The translations under genes were made by a program, and so were the position numbers. Below, piece by piece: positions 16,377 through 25,843 of a stretch of 41,670 nt of DNA. Source of the DNA: Syntrophorhabdales bacterium (GTDB lineage Bacteria; Desulfobacterota; Syntrophorhabdia; Syntrophorhabdales; Syntrophorhabdaceae). Positions within the stretch are counted from its first letter, which is position 1; the number at the start of each line of letters is the position of its first letter. The stretch lies in the NCBI GenBank assembly GCA_018052995.1, contig JAGPMK010000013.1, positions 1 to 41,670 of the forward strand, in the 5' to 3' direction. The notes beneath the pieces are model-generated. The model was not told the DNA's origin. It searched no databases and saw only the letters and a list, made by a program, of their open reading frames with translations.

Positions 16377-17534
16377 TCAGCTTCTGTAGGATGCGTTTAT
16401 TTTTATGTAATCATATGTCAGGTCTGTTGTATATATATCAAAAAAAGATCTACCATGGTGGAGGTCTATAACTAATTCAATCTCCTTTCTGTTCATGAGT
16501 TCCTTAAGTCTAATCTCATCAAAAGGCACCTCTATACCATCTCTTACAATAACCTCATCCTGGAGGACTATCTCAACCCTTGACTGGTTAATGGCTACCC
16601 CTGCATCACCTGCTGCTGCCATGAACCTGCCCCAGTTAGGGTCACATCCAAAGAAGGCTGTTTTTGAGAGTGGGGATGTGGCAATCCTCCTGGCAATCTT
16701 CTCTGCATCCTGTCTTGTCCTGGCGCCCTTGACCAGAATATGTACAACCTTTGTAGCCCCCTCGCCATCCCTTACGACCATAAGGGAAAGCTCTTTCATA
16801 ACCTTATTGAGGTTTTCCTTAAAAAGCCCTAATGAATCCTCATCGCTACCTGATTTTTTTGAAAAAAGCATTACGGTGTCGTTGGTGCTGCATTCACCAT
16901 CTACTGTTATTCTCTCAAAAGAGCCCTTCACAGCAGTGCCAAAGTGTCTCCTAAACCTTTCTATAGGAACAGGGAAATCAGTAAAAATAAAGACAAGCAT
17001 GGTGGCGAAAAGGGGGTTTATCATACCTGAACCCTTTGCAATACCAATAACCGAATACCTCCTCTTTCCCTCAAACCCTGTATTTATAACCTTGGGATAC
17101 GTGTCTGTTGTCATGATGGCACGGGCAAATACATCTATATTGTTTTCGTCAAGACCCTTTAAAAGCATTGGGATCGAGGCTACTATCCTATCAGAGGGGA
17201 GCCTCTTGCCAATAACGCCTGTAGAGGCAAAAACAATGGATTGTCTTTCTATCCCTAGAGTCTCTGACAAACCCCTTGCTATATTCCCTAGGTCCTCCAC
17301 GCCTTCCTCTCCGGTGCATGCATTGGCACATCCACTGTTTACAAGGATAGCCCTTATGCTGTTGCCTTTTAATCTTCTGTTATATAAGATATGGGCAGCC
17401 TTGACAGCATTTTTTGTATACACAGCAAGGCAGTTCATATCCTCATCAGATACCACAAGCCCCACATCAAGGCCCTTTACCTTCATCCCTGTCTCAATCC
17501 CCGCAAACCTTATCCCTTTTATCATATTTATCAT
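16377..17534 (-). CDS. argJ: Arginine biosynthesis bifunctional protein ArgJ
   Basis: ArgJ moves the acetyl group from N-acetylornithine to glutamate and, in bifunctional forms, also acetylates glutamate with acetyl-CoA. The precursor is 385 residues. The self-cleavage site Ala177-Thr178 lies in GSGMINPLFATML, with Thr178 becoming the catalytic N-terminal nucleophile of the beta chain. The oxyanion-hole region (FASTGVIGKRLP), the TVDGECSTNDTV motif and the FGCDPNWGR motif are present. Mono- or bifunctional activity cannot be read from the sequence. It follows secA by 39 nt and precedes mtaB. Confidence 0.95.
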   Translation of the reverse strand: MINMIKGIRFAGIETGMKVKGLDVGLVVSDEDMNCLAVYTKNAVKAAHILYNRRLKGNSIRAILVNSGCANACTGEEGVEDLGNIARGLSETLGIERQSIVFASTGVIGKRLPSDRIVASIPMLLKGLDENNIDVFARAIMTTDTYPKVINTGFEGKRRYSVIGIAKGSGMINPLFATMLVFIFTDFPVPIERFRRHFGTAVKGSFERITVDGECSTNDTVMLFSKKSGSDEDSLGLFKENLNKVMKELSLMVVRDGEGATKVVHILVKGARTRQDAEKIARRIATSPLSKTAFFGCDPNWGRFMAAAGDAGVAINQSRVEIVLQDEVIVRDGIEVPFDEIRLKELMNRKEIELVIDLHHGRSFFDIYTTDLTYDYIKINASYRS

Positions 17535-17573
17535 AACTCAACCCTAAATAGTCTTTTGATTATAGTCGTTAGA

Positions 17574-20186
17574 TTATAATCTGCCCTCTTGTCTTCCACA
17601 GCACCTTTTGTATTTTTTTCCACTTCCACATGGACACGGGGCATTTCTGCTTATCTTCTCCTTTTGAGCACCTGGCGAATCCCCTCCAAGGTTTGTAAAC
17701 ATAACAGGCATCTCATGGGTAAGCTCTGCCTTTGCAGGTTGAACCGCAAAAAGCTTTCTCACGGTATCTATCTTAACCCTCTCAAGCATATCAAGGAATA
17801 AATCAAAACTCTCCCTCTGATATTCCCTTAAGGGGTCCTTCTGTCCATAACCTCTGAGCCCTATTCCTTCCTTTAGGTGGTCTAGGGCAAGGAGATGTTC
17901 CTTCCAGTGTGTATCAAGGGAATTAAGGGCCACGAATGCCTCAAGTGCCCTCATCTCCTCTTCACCAAAATGCTTAATCTTATTCTCATACACCTCAAAG
18001 ACCCTTTGCTTTACCAGTTCGAGAAAACCTACCCTTGTAATCGTCTTATAATCAATATCACCGAAATCAATGCGGAAGAAGAATATCTCATATATTCTAT
18101 TTTTTATGGTTGCGAGATCCCACTCCTCAGGATAGACCTTTTCAGGCGCTAACTCATCCACCATTGATTCACATATCTCCTCTATCATCTCATATATCTG
18201 TTCCCTTACATCGCCATTAGCCATTATCTCCCTTCTCATGCCGTAGATTGTCTCTCTCTGTTTGTTCATAACATTGTCATATTCCAGGAGATATTTTCTT
18301 ATCTCAAAGTTATGGCCCTCGACCTTGGTCTGGGCACTCTCTATGGCCTTAGTGATAAAGGAATGCTCAATGGGCATATCCTCATCCATACCAAGCCTTG
18401 CAAGAAGCGGCGATACCTTATCTGAACCAAAAAGTCTCATAATCTCATCCTCAAGGGATACATAGAATCTTGATGAGCCAGGGTCACCCTGTCTACCCGC
18501 CCTACCCCTTAACTGGTTGTCAATCCTCCTTGACTCATGTCGCTCTGTGCCCAAGATGTGTAGCCCCCCTAAACCTATGACCTCTTCTTTTTCCTTTTCG
18601 CATACCCTTCTTGCTTCAATCAGGGCCTTCTCATATTCTGGTGTGCCCTTCTGTCCTTTACACATATTCATGGCAAGAAACTCTGGGTTACCGCCTAAAA
18701 GTATATCTGTTCCCCTGCCTGCCATGTTTGTGGATATTGTTACAGCCTTTTTTCTGCCTGCCTGGGCAACAATCTCTGCCTCTCTCTCATGATTTTTTGC
18801 ATTTAGGACATGGTGGGGGATACCCTTACGTTTCAACATCTCTGAAAGACGCTCTGATTTGTCTATGGAGAGGGTTCCTACAAGCACAGGCCTCCCAATT
18901 TTATATAACTCCTCTATCTCTTTTACTACAGCCCTGAACTTCTCTTTTTCTGTCCTGTAGACCACATCAGGATAATTTGTTCTTATAAGGGGTCTATTGG
19001 TGGGTATCACAACCACATCAAGGTTGTATATCTTTTTGAACTCCACCGCCTCTGTATCCGCTGTCCCTGTCATACCTGCTAGCTTTTTATACATCCTGAA
19101 GTAATTCTGGAATGTTACTGTGGCAAGGGTCTGGTTCTCCCTCTCTATCTTCACATTCTCTTTTGCCTCAAGTGCCTGGTGGAGGCCATCGCTATAACGC
19201 CTCCCATCCATGAGCCTGCCCGTAAATTCATCTACGATTATTACCTTCCCATCCTTAACTATATAATCCACATCCCTCTTAAAGAGATTGTGTGCCTTTA
19301 ATGCCTGGTTTATATGGTGTAATAGATCCACATGTCTCGGGTCATAGAGATTATCTATCTTGATGAGCTTTTCTATCTTTGCGACACCCTCTTCTGTAAG
19401 ATATGCACTCCTTGTCTTCTCTTCTATCATAAAGTCCTTGTCTTTTTTAAGCTGGTATATCAAACGGTTTATCTTATAATATTTATCCGTTGACTCATCT
19501 GCAGGGCCGGATATAATAAGAGGTGTCCTTGCCTCATCAATGAGGATACTATCCACCTCATCCACGATGGCATAATTAAAACCTCTCTGGACACACTCAT
19601 CAGGACTGTATTTCATATTATCCCTTAGATAATCAAAACCAAACTCATTATTGGTACCGTATGTTATGTCACAGGCATATGCCTCCTTACGCTCGGCGTC
19701 ATCAAGGGGGTTCAATATCACACCAAAAGTAAGACCAAGGAATTTATACACTGGCCCCATCCACTCGGCGTCCCTTTTTGCAAGATAGTCGTTTACAGTG
19801 ACCACATGGACACCCTCTCCTGTAAGGGCATTGAGATAAACAGGTAGGGTTGCCACAAGGGTTTTGCCCTCGCCAGTTGCCATCTCTGCTATCTTACCCT
19901 CATGAAGGACAACACCACCTATAAGCTGAACATCGAAATGTCTCATATTTATCGTCCTTCTTGCCGCCTCTCTAACAATTGCAAAGGCCTCTGGAAGGAT
20001 TGAATCAAGGTCCTCACCTCTCTCTATCCTCTCCTTGAACCTTGAGGTCATGCTGCTTAGTTCCTGGTCTGAGAGTTTTTTAAGACCCTCCTCAAGGGAA
20101 TTTATCCTATCCACAATAGGCTGGATCCTTTTTAATTCCCTTTCATTCTTTGTTCCAACAATCTTTTTTAAAATATTTCCTATCAT
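17574..20186 (-). CDS. secA: Protein translocase ATPase SecA
   Basis: SecA is the motor that drives preproteins through SecYEG. The 870-residue protein has Walker A ([11 protein letters not shown], near 100), the Walker B/DEAD-type site [15 protein letters not shown], the preprotein cross-linking domain, NBD2 ([10 protein letters not shown] and [10 protein letters not shown]), the scaffold helix and a C-terminal zinc ligand set [13 protein letters not shown], which binds SecB or the ribosome. I chose ATG 20186 ([11 protein letters not shown], typical of the family). The frame extends 5 codons to a TTG at 20201. There is no clear ribosome binding site for either. It is 92 nt downstream of the HAD gene and upstream of argJ. 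Confidence 0.97.
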   Translation of the reverse strand: MIGNILKKIVGTKNERELKRIQPIVDRINSLEEGLKKLSDQELSSMTSRFKERIERGEDLDSILPEAFAIVREAARRTINMRHFDVQLIGGVVLHEGKIAEMATGEGKTLVATLPVYLNALTGEGVHVVTVNDYLAKRDAEWMGPVYKFLGLTFGVILNPLDDAERKEAYACDITYGTNNEFGFDYLRDNMKYSPDECVQRGFNYAIVDEVDSILIDEARTPLIISGPADESTDKYYKINRLIYQLKKDKDFMIEEKTRSAYLTEEGVAKIEKLIKIDNLYDPRHVDLLHHINQALKAHNLFKRDVDYIVKDGKVIIVDEFTGRLMDGRRYSDGLHQALEAKENVKIERENQTLATVTFQNYFRMYKKLAGMTGTADTEAVEFKKIYNLDVVVIPTNRPLIRTNYPDVVYRTEKEKFRAVVKEIEELYKIGRPVLVGTLSIDKSERLSEMLKRKGIPHHVLNAKNHEREAEIVAQAGRKKAVTISTNMAGRGTDILLGGNPEFLAMNMCKGQKGTPEYEKALIEARRVCEKEKEEVIGLGGLHILGTERHESRRIDNQLRGRAGRQGDPGSSRFYVSLEDEIMRLFGSDKVSPLLARLGMDEDMPIEHSFITKAIESAQTKVEGHNFEIRKYLLEYDNVMNKQRETIYGMRREIMANGDVREQIYEMIEEICESMVDELAPEKVYPEEWDLATIKNRIYEIFFFRIDFGDIDYKTITRVGFLELVKQRVFEVYENKIKHFGEEEMRALEAFVALNSLDTHWKEHLLALDHLKEGIGLRGYGQKDPLREYQRESFDLFLDMLERVKIDTVRKLFAVQPAKAELTHEMPVMFTNLGGDSPGAQKEKISRNAPCPCGSGKKYKRCCGRQEGRL

Positions 20187-20278
20187 ATTAAAATCTGTCA
20201 ATAAAGGATTTAAGGCGCCAGGGTTTTCATGCCTCCATTATCTAATCTAATGCCTGTGCCTTAAAAACCAGTTTTATT

Positions 20279-20749
20279 TTAGTCCCTTAATGTTGCCATA
20301 AGACGTTCAGGATGAAGAAGTATATTTAATGCATCATTTACATCTCTAACAATAAGGTCTGCCTCTTTTAATACAGAGTTTGCGCAGCCTTCCTCTCCTA
20401 TAACACCTATGCCAAGGACAGCCTCTTTCAGCATCATTGCATCATTTGCGCCGTTTCCTATAGCTGCAACCTTCTCAGGTCCCAATTCCTTGATAATCCT
20501 TGCCTTTTCAGCACCGCTTTCCTCTTTGCTCACCTTTATTATGCTAAAACCAATTGCATTCACCTCATTATCTATATTGCCATATGTATCAGAGGTTATT
20601 ATAAACACCTTGGTATATCTTGAGATCTTCTCCATTAATTCCCGTGCATGCTCCTTTATCTTCCCATCAAAGGCACATGTCCCATTATAATCGACAACAA
20701 GATATTCTATGTCTAAGTCGCCCCAGCCCGGAATAGAAACGCTGATCAT
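20279..20749 (-). CDS. HAD-family soluble P-type-ATPase-like protein
   Basis: This 156-residue cytoplasmic protein has the HAD core only, as in the group described as soluble P-type ATPase-like phosphatases. Motif I is VVDYNGT (D20 nucleophile, N22 where most HAD phosphatases have the acid/base Asp), motif II IITSDTYG, motif III Lys in the GAEKARII region, and motif IV GNGANDAMML. The Asn at the second motif I position is unusual and may mean slow dephosphorylation or a non-phosphatase role; the physiological substrate is unknown. A perfect ribosome binding site (AGGAGGT) precedes ATG 20749. It is the first gene of the minus-strand secA group and is divergent from the yceD operon. Confidence 0.8.
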   Translation of the reverse strand: MISVSIPGWGDLDIEYLVVDYNGTCAFDGKIKEHARELMEKISRYTKVFIITSDTYGNIDNEVNAIGFSIIKVSKEESGAEKARIIKELGPEKVAAIGNGANDAMMLKEAVLGIGVIGEEGCANSVLKEADLIVRDVNDALNILLHPERLMATLRD

Positions 20750-20904
20750 TGTTACCTCCTGAGTTTATTTAGATTTCTATTGTAACATATCCAGTGCAAT
20801 TTTAAACAAAATTTTATACCTTTTAAGAATATCATCTAACAGATAATATATAACCAAATTGTGAATATACAATAAAATGAGGTAGTTACACAAAGTTAAT
20901 TTGC

Positions 20905-20934
20905 TTGACAACAAAAGGTTAAACCATTTATATT
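20905..20934 (+). promoter_or_regulatory. Sigma-70-type promoter of the yceD-rpmF-plsX-fab operon
   Basis: A perfect TTGACA (20905-20910) and TATATT (20929-20934) are separated by 18 bp. Transcription would start near 20941, which excludes the upstream TTG at 20901 as the yceD start and leaves about 20 nt of leader. Confidence 0.6.
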
Positions 20935-20963
20935 ATCACACTCAAAAGGCAAGGCTATTTGTG

Positions 20964-21470
20964 ATGATTATTAAATTATTTGATATAGAGGATATTTTTA
21001 CCTTAAAAGGTGATATAGAGGATTTTACATCTACCAGTGAATACAGGCTATCCTCACCCTTACATTATGAGTTTAGGCTTAAAAGGTCCAAAAACAAAAT
21101 AAAGGTAAGGGGTTTAATAGATTGTATTGTAATCCTCACATGCAGTAGGTGCCTTGAAGAGTTTGGCTATCTTATAAGCACCACATCTGACTTTGACCTT
21201 TTGTCTCAGGATAGTGCCCCGGATATTCAGGAGCTTGAGCTTAAAAGAGATGAGATGGATATTTACTATTATGAGGGCAGTGAGGTTGAACTAGAGCCTC
21301 TTATCCATGAAGAAATAATGCTTAATCTACCCATAAAGCCTCTCTGTAGTGAATCATGCAGGGGACTCTGCCCTATATGCGGAACAAATCAAAACTATGG
21401 ACAGTGCTCATGTAAAAAGGATATAAATACGCTTCTTGGAGAAAAACTTAAACACTTTATAATACAATAA
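20964..21470 (+). CDS. yceD: DUF177/YceD family protein
   Basis: This is a protein of 168 residues linked to 23S rRNA and L32 accumulation in bacteria and plants. A conserved strand region with ILTCSRCLEEF is followed by a LIHEEIMLNLPIKPLC segment and a Cys cluster near the C terminus (C-x3-C-x3-C-x2-C, then C-x-C), which may bind zinc. The open frame reaches back to 20901, but that lies upstream of the transcription start; GTG 20961 or ATG 20964 fits better, with AAGG about 9 nt upstream. It sits directly before rpmF, the standard pairing for this family. Confidence 0.85.
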   Translation: MIIKLFDIEDIFTLKGDIEDFTSTSEYRLSSPLHYEFRLKRSKNKIKVRGLIDCIVILTCSRCLEEFGYLISTTSDFDLLSQDSAPDIQELELKRDEMDIYYYEGSEVELEPLIHEEIMLNLPIKPLCSESCRGLCPICGTNQNYGQCSCKKDINTLLGEKLKHFIIQ

Positions 21471-21480
21471 GGAGAAAATT

Positions 21481-21663
21481 ATGCCAGTTCCAAAGAGAAA
21501 GACATCCCAGTCAAAAAGGGATAAAAGAAGAACCCATTATAAGGCAAAGCCTGTCAGTTTTGTGCTTTGTCCTAATTGCAAAGAGCCATCACTTCCACAC
21601 ACAGTTTGTTCAAAATGTGGGTATTATAAGGGAAGGCAGATCCTAAAATTAGAAGAAGTCTAA
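21481..21663 (+). CDS. rpmF: 50S ribosomal protein L32
   Basis: This small basic protein of 60 residues is part of the large ribosomal subunit near the peptide exit region. It begins MPVPKRKTSQSKRDKRR as usual. It is the zinc-binding (C+) form, with Cys pairs CPNC and CSKC. A strong ribosome binding site (AAGGAG) precedes it by 7 nt. The position between yceD and plsX is conserved in many bacteria. Confidence 0.97.
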   Translation: MPVPKRKTSQSKRDKRRTHYKAKPVSFVLCPNCKEPSLPHTVCSKCGYYKGRQILKLEEV

Positions 21664-21668
21664 GTCTT

Positions 21669-22679
21669 ATGGTAAAGATAGCAATAGACTGTATGGGTGG
21701 TGATTATGCACCTGATGCAATCGTAAAGGGTGCTGAACAGGCGGCAAGGGATAATATGACAAAACTTGTCCTTGTAGGGGATGAGGATACCATAAAAGCA
21801 TCTATTAGCATGACAAAGGGGATAGAGATCATCCATACCCCATCATGTGTTGAGATGCATGAATCACCATCTGTAGCTCTAAGAAAAAAAAGGGACTCTT
21901 CCATGAATAAAGCCTTTGAACTGGTAAAGACAGGATATGCAGATGCGGTAGTAACAGCAGGTAATTCAGGGGCAGCCATGGCATTTGCCATATTTACCCT
22001 GGGCAGGCTGCCGTCTGTTGATAGACCAGCCATTGCAACCCTCCATCCCGCTGTAAATGATGGCACAACCATATTGATTGACTCAGGGAGTAATGTAGAC
22101 TGCAAACCCGTCCACCTTGTCCAATTCGCCATAATGGGTGATGCCTTCGCAAAATCAGTCCTGGGGATAGCAAGGCCTAGAATAGGTATATTAAGCAACG
22201 GTGAAGAAGAGTCAAAGGGCAATGAACTTACAAGAGACACAAACAACATCATGAAATATATGGATATAAATTATATAGGCTATGTGGAAGGGGCAGAGCT
22301 ATACAATGGAAAGACGGATGTCATTGTATGCGATGGTTTTGTGGGCAATATAGCCCTCAAGGTGGCAGAGGGCGTAGGGGAATTCCTGAACATCTTTTTT
22401 AAGGAAAAGATAAAAAAAACAATAAAAACCAGGATGGGCTATCTGCTCCTTAAAGATACGTTTCAGGAACTAGGGAAAAAAACAGACTATTCTGAACATG
22501 GAGGTGCACCCCTTCTCGGTGTTGACGGGATATGTATCATATGCCATGGAAAATCTAATGAAAAGGCAATGAAAAACGCCATATTTATGGCAAAAAAATA
22601 TGCAGAAAAGGGACTTAATCAGTCTATAAAGGATACAATAAAGGGTTACCAATCAATAAACAGGTCAAAGGAGAAGTAA
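21669..22679 (+). CDS. plsX: Phosphate acyltransferase PlsX
   Basis: PlsX converts acyl-ACP and phosphate to acyl-phosphate, the donor for PlsY in the first step of phospholipid synthesis. It is a peripheral membrane enzyme of 336 residues. The N terminus KIAIDCMGGDYAP, the AGNSGAAMA segment, GSNVDCKP and the VCDGFVGNIALK signature are all present. It is 5 nt after rpmF and 2 nt before the acyl-CoA dehydrogenase gene. In the common gene order fabH would come next; it does not here. Confidence 0.96.
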   Translation: MVKIAIDCMGGDYAPDAIVKGAEQAARDNMTKLVLVGDEDTIKASISMTKGIEIIHTPSCVEMHESPSVALRKKRDSSMNKAFELVKTGYADAVVTAGNSGAAMAFAIFTLGRLPSVDRPAIATLHPAVNDGTTILIDSGSNVDCKPVHLVQFAIMGDAFAKSVLGIARPRIGILSNGEEESKGNELTRDTNNIMKYMDINYIGYVEGAELYNGKTDVIVCDGFVGNIALKVAEGVGEFLNIFFKEKIKKTIKTRMGYLLLKDTFQELGKKTDYSEHGGAPLLGVDGICIICHGKSNEKAMKNAIFMAKKYAEKGLNQSIKDTIKGYQSINRSKEK

Positions 22680-22681
22680 TT

Positions 22682-23842
22682 ATGGATTACTTTTTCACAG
22701 AGGAACAGAGGCAGATTCAACAGCTTGCACGAAGGATTGCAGAGGAAAAGATACTGCCTGTGAGGGCAGAGCTTGATGAAAAAGAGGAATTTCCATGGGA
22801 GATAATGAAGGTCTGCGCTGAAACAGGGCTTTTTGGCGTGAGCATCTCTGAGGACTATGGTGGAATGGGCGGTGGCTCCATGGAGAATTGCCTTGTTGTC
22901 GAGGAACTGAGCAGGGCATGTCTTGGTGTCTCAGTGAGCTATGCCGCAAGCCTTCTCGGTGCCTACCCTATAATATTAGGTGGCTCTGAGGAGCAGAAAA
23001 AAAAATATCTTCCCCAGATAGCAAAGGGTGAAAAACTTGCAGCCTTTGCGCTTACAGAGCCCAATGCGGGCAGTGATGCCCAGGCAATAAGGACAGAGGC
23101 AAAAAAGATTGGGGATGAGTATATACTTAATGGAACAAAACAATGGATAACCAACGGTGGTGAGGCAGGCATATACACAGTTATAGCCATGACAGATAGA
23201 ACAAGAGGTGGCAGGGGGGCAACAGCCTTTATAGTAGAAAAGGGTCAGGAAGGATTTCTATTTGGAAAAAAAGAAAAGAAACTCGGGATAAGGGCATCTG
23301 CTACAAGGGAGCTTATATTTCAGGATTGCAAAGTCCCAAGGGAAAATGTTATAGGTAGAGAAGGTCTAGGTTTTATCCTTGCCATGAGGACATTTGACAG
23401 GACAAGGCCAGGCATAGGCGCCCAGGCAGTTGGGGTGGCTCAGGGTGCCCTCGATGCAGCAGTTAATTATGCAAGGGAAAGGGAGCAATTTGAAAAAAAG
23501 ATTATAAGCTTTCAGGCAGTGCAGCACATGCTTGCAGATATGGCAACCCAGCTGGAGGCTGCAAGGGCACTTGTCTATGCTGTGGCAAGGTATATAGACA
23601 GTAACCCGAGGGATACCTCAAAGGTATCTGCCATGAGCAAGGTCTTCCCCAGTGATATGGCTATGAAGGTAACAATAGATGCCATTCAGATCTTCGGTGG
23701 CTATGGATACATGAGGGAGTATCCAGTAGAGAAGATGATGAGGGATGCAAAGATACTCCAGATATACGAGGGGACAAACCAGATACAGAGGAATGTCATA
23801 GCCATGGAATTGATAAAAGAGGCGGTGGCAAAGAAGAAATAG
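22682..23842 (+). CDS. Acyl-CoA dehydrogenase in the fatty-acid synthesis operon
   Basis: This FAD-dependent acyl-CoA dehydrogenase has 386 residues, the full family length. It has the N-terminal helical domain, the FALTEPNAGSDA beta-domain motif, KQWITNGG, and the C-terminal QIFGGYGYMREYPVEKMMRDAKI region followed by the catalytic-base motif IYEGTNQIQRN (Glu near 363). These features fit a short-chain (butyryl/isobutyryl-type) enzyme that passes electrons to ETF. It lies 2 nt after plsX and 26 nt before fabD, inside the transcription unit and in the place usual for fabH. The chain-length specificity and whether it runs in the reducing direction are unknown. Confidence 0.9.
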   Translation: MDYFFTEEQRQIQQLARRIAEEKILPVRAELDEKEEFPWEIMKVCAETGLFGVSISEDYGGMGGGSMENCLVVEELSRACLGVSVSYAASLLGAYPIILGGSEEQKKKYLPQIAKGEKLAAFALTEPNAGSDAQAIRTEAKKIGDEYILNGTKQWITNGGEAGIYTVIAMTDRTRGGRGATAFIVEKGQEGFLFGKKEKKLGIRASATRELIFQDCKVPRENVIGREGLGFILAMRTFDRTRPGIGAQAVGVAQGALDAAVNYAREREQFEKKIISFQAVQHMLADMATQLEAARALVYAVARYIDSNPRDTSKVSAMSKVFPSDMAMKVTIDAIQIFGGYGYMREYPVEKMMRDAKILQIYEGTNQIQRNVIAMELIKEAVAKKK

Positions 23843-23868
23843 ATATTGATATTAATTGTGAGGAGATT

Positions 23869-24813
23869 ATGAAAAAAATCGGGGTTGTATTCCCAGGTCA
23901 GGGGTCACAGAAGGTAGGGATGGGGAAAAGACTTTATGAGGGTTTTGATTTTGTTAAATCCATATATAAGAGGGCAGATGAGGCCCTTGGTTTCTCCATT
24001 ACCGAACTTTGTTTTAATGGCCCTGAGGAGGAACTAAGACAGACCTATAACACACAGCCTGCACTCCTTCTCACAAGCTACGCCATATGGACTGTTTTAA
24101 AAGAAAAAACAGCCATAGTGCCGTCCTTTGCTGCCGGTCATAGTCTCGGAGAATATACAGCACTCCTTATAAGCGGATTCTTAACCCTTGAGGATGCCCT
24201 TCAGCTTACAAGAAAAAGGGGGCTCTTTATGGAAGATGCATGCCCCAAAGGAAAAGGCGGTATGGTAGCCCTCATAGGTGCTGATATGGACAAGGTTAAC
24301 CATGTTCTTAGTGATATATCTCATGATGATTACGTTGCTGTTCCTGCAAACCTGAATTCAAAGGAACAAGTGGTCCTCTCAGGTGACATGGGTGCCCTCA
24401 AGGAAGCAGTTGAAAAATTAAAGGGTACGGGGTATAAAAAGGCTATATTCTTAAATGTATCAGGTCCTTTCCACAGCCCCCTTATGAAGGATGCTGCAGA
24501 TAGGTTGAAAGAGGAGCTTGATAAGATAAAACCGGGAGATATGAGCATCCCTGTTATATCTAATGTGGATGCAGAACCTGTATCAGATAAAAATAAGGTA
24601 ACAGAGAAACTATACAGACAGATGTTCTCACCTGTTCTGTGGGAGGATTCTATAAAGAGAATGGCTAAAGAGGGGGTGGATGTATTTTTGGAGGTGGGAC
24701 CACAGAAGGTCCTTACAAACCTTATAAAGAGGATAGAACCTCAAATCCCCTGTTACAGTATAGAGGAGGTAGAAGACATGGAGACAGTAAAGGGGTTATT
24801 GTATGAAGGATAA
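23869..24813 (+). CDS. fabD: Malonyl-CoA:ACP transacylase
   Basis: FabD loads malonyl groups from CoA to ACP for elongation. The protein has 314 residues. It starts KKIGVVFPGQGSQKVGMG, with the catalytic Ser92 in AGHSLGEYTALL, the second catalytic His in NVSGPFHSPLM, and EVGPQKVLTNL near the C terminus. An AGGAG site precedes ATG 23869. The last codons overlap the start of fabG by 11 nt, which couples their translation. Confidence 0.96.
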   Translation: MKKIGVVFPGQGSQKVGMGKRLYEGFDFVKSIYKRADEALGFSITELCFNGPEEELRQTYNTQPALLLTSYAIWTVLKEKTAIVPSFAAGHSLGEYTALLISGFLTLEDALQLTRKRGLFMEDACPKGKGGMVALIGADMDKVNHVLSDISHDDYVAVPANLNSKEQVVLSGDMGALKEAVEKLKGTGYKKAIFLNVSGPFHSPLMKDAADRLKEELDKIKPGDMSIPVISNVDAEPVSDKNKVTEKLYRQMFSPVLWEDSIKRMAKEGVDVFLEVGPQKVLTNLIKRIEPQIPCYSIEEVEDMETVKGLLYEG

Positions 24814-25528
24814 GATAACCATCGTCACGGGTGGTTCAAGCGGTATAGGCATGGCAATAGCAGAATTTCTCGCAGAGAAAGGCGGGAATATTGCCATCTT
24901 TGACATAGTAGATGGCAGTGAGGTAATGGAATCCATAAGGTCAAAGGGCGTAAGGGCTCAGTTCTATAATGTGGATGTCTCTGACTACAAGATGGTGGAA
25001 TCTGCTGTAGAGGATGCTGCAAAAAGTTTCGGGAAAATAGACAACCTGGTTAATAATGCAGGGATTGCAATAGATAAGCTTCTTTTAAGGATGAAGGAGG
25101 AGGACTGGGACAGGGTTATAAGGATCAACCTCAAGGGTGTCTTCAATTGTACAAGGGCTGCAATAAGGCACATGCTAAAAACAGGTGGGGGTATTGTAAG
25201 TATCTCATCCATAGCCGGTGTCATGGGTAATGCAGGACAGGCGAACTATGCGGCAAGCAAGGCAGGCATAATAGGATTCACAAAGAGTATAGCAAGGGAA
25301 TACGGTGAAAGGGGTATAAGGGCAAACGCCATTGCCCCTGGTTTCATCAAGACAAAGATGACAGATGCCTTTGATGAAAAGACAAGGGACGTGATGCTGA
25401 AATCAATCCCTTTGAAGAGATTGGGTGAGCCGATAGATGTTGCCCGTGTAGTATATTTCCTGCTCTCAGAATATGGAGGCTATATCACAGGGGAGGTGAT
25501 AAATGTCAACGGTGGCTTATATATGTAA
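24803..25528 (+). CDS. fabG: 3-oxoacyl-ACP reductase
   Basis: This NADPH-dependent short-chain dehydrogenase of 241 residues reduces 3-ketoacyl-ACP in the elongation cycle. The cofactor motif TGGSSGIG is at the N terminus, with NNAG in the middle. The catalytic Ser (SISSIAG) and Tyr/Lys (YAASKAG) form the active site with Asn in the preceding helix, and the C terminus has TGEVINVNGGLYM. The gene lies between fabD and acpP, the conventional order, which supports FabG over other SDR activities. Confidence 0.94.
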   Translation: MKDKITIVTGGSSGIGMAIAEFLAEKGGNIAIFDIVDGSEVMESIRSKGVRAQFYNVDVSDYKMVESAVEDAAKSFGKIDNLVNNAGIAIDKLLLRMKEEDWDRVIRINLKGVFNCTRAAIRHMLKTGGGIVSISSIAGVMGNAGQANYAASKAGIIGFTKSIAREYGERGIRANAIAPGFIKTKMTDAFDEKTRDVMLKSIPLKRLGEPIDVARVVYFLLSEYGGYITGEVINVNGGLYM

Positions 25529-25587
25529 AATTTAGCTAAAGATGAACATACAGTTAATTTTTTATAAAAATTCAGGAGGGATGAAAA

Positions 25588-25827
25588 ATGACAGTTGCAG
25601 AAAAGATTAAGGAGTTGATAATAAAACAACTTGATTCAAAGGAATCAGAGGTTGTTCCGGAGGCAAAGTTCATCGATGACCTCGGTGCTGATTCCCTTGA
25701 TATTGTTGAGCTAATTATGGCACTTGAGGATGAATACGGTATAGAGATACCCGATGAGGATGCAGAGAAGATGGAGACAGTGGGTGATGCTATAAGATAT
25801 GTAGAAGAACGTCTTGCAAATAAATAA
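25588..25827 (+). CDS. acpP: Acyl carrier protein
   Basis: This 79-residue acidic protein carries growing acyl chains on a 4'-phosphopantetheine arm attached to Ser36 in [12 protein letters not shown]. The helix II/III sequence [19 protein letters not shown] is typical of type II ACP. A strong ribosome binding site (AGGAGG) precedes ATG 25588, consistent with the high expression expected. The 59-nt gap before it is the largest inside the fab group. Confidence 0.97.
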   Translation: MTVAEKIKELIIKQLDSKESEVVPEAKFIDDLGADSLDIVELIMALEDEYGIEIPDEDAEKMETVGDAIRYVEERLANK

Positions 25828-25843
25828 AAAAGAGGTAGGCAAA

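Noticed and set aside
16495-17547. A 350-codon open frame antisense to argJ
   Set aside because: It mirrors argJ almost exactly, is Ser/Pro/Ile rich with no motif and no ribosome binding site, and argJ itself is fully convincing.
20901-20963. N-terminal extension of yceD from TTG 20901
   Set aside because: It starts upstream of the promoter -35 and the extra residues do not match the family.
25814-25843. Earlier ATG start for fabF
   Set aside because: It lies inside acpP with no ribosome binding site; TTG 25844 has AGAGG and fits the family N terminus.
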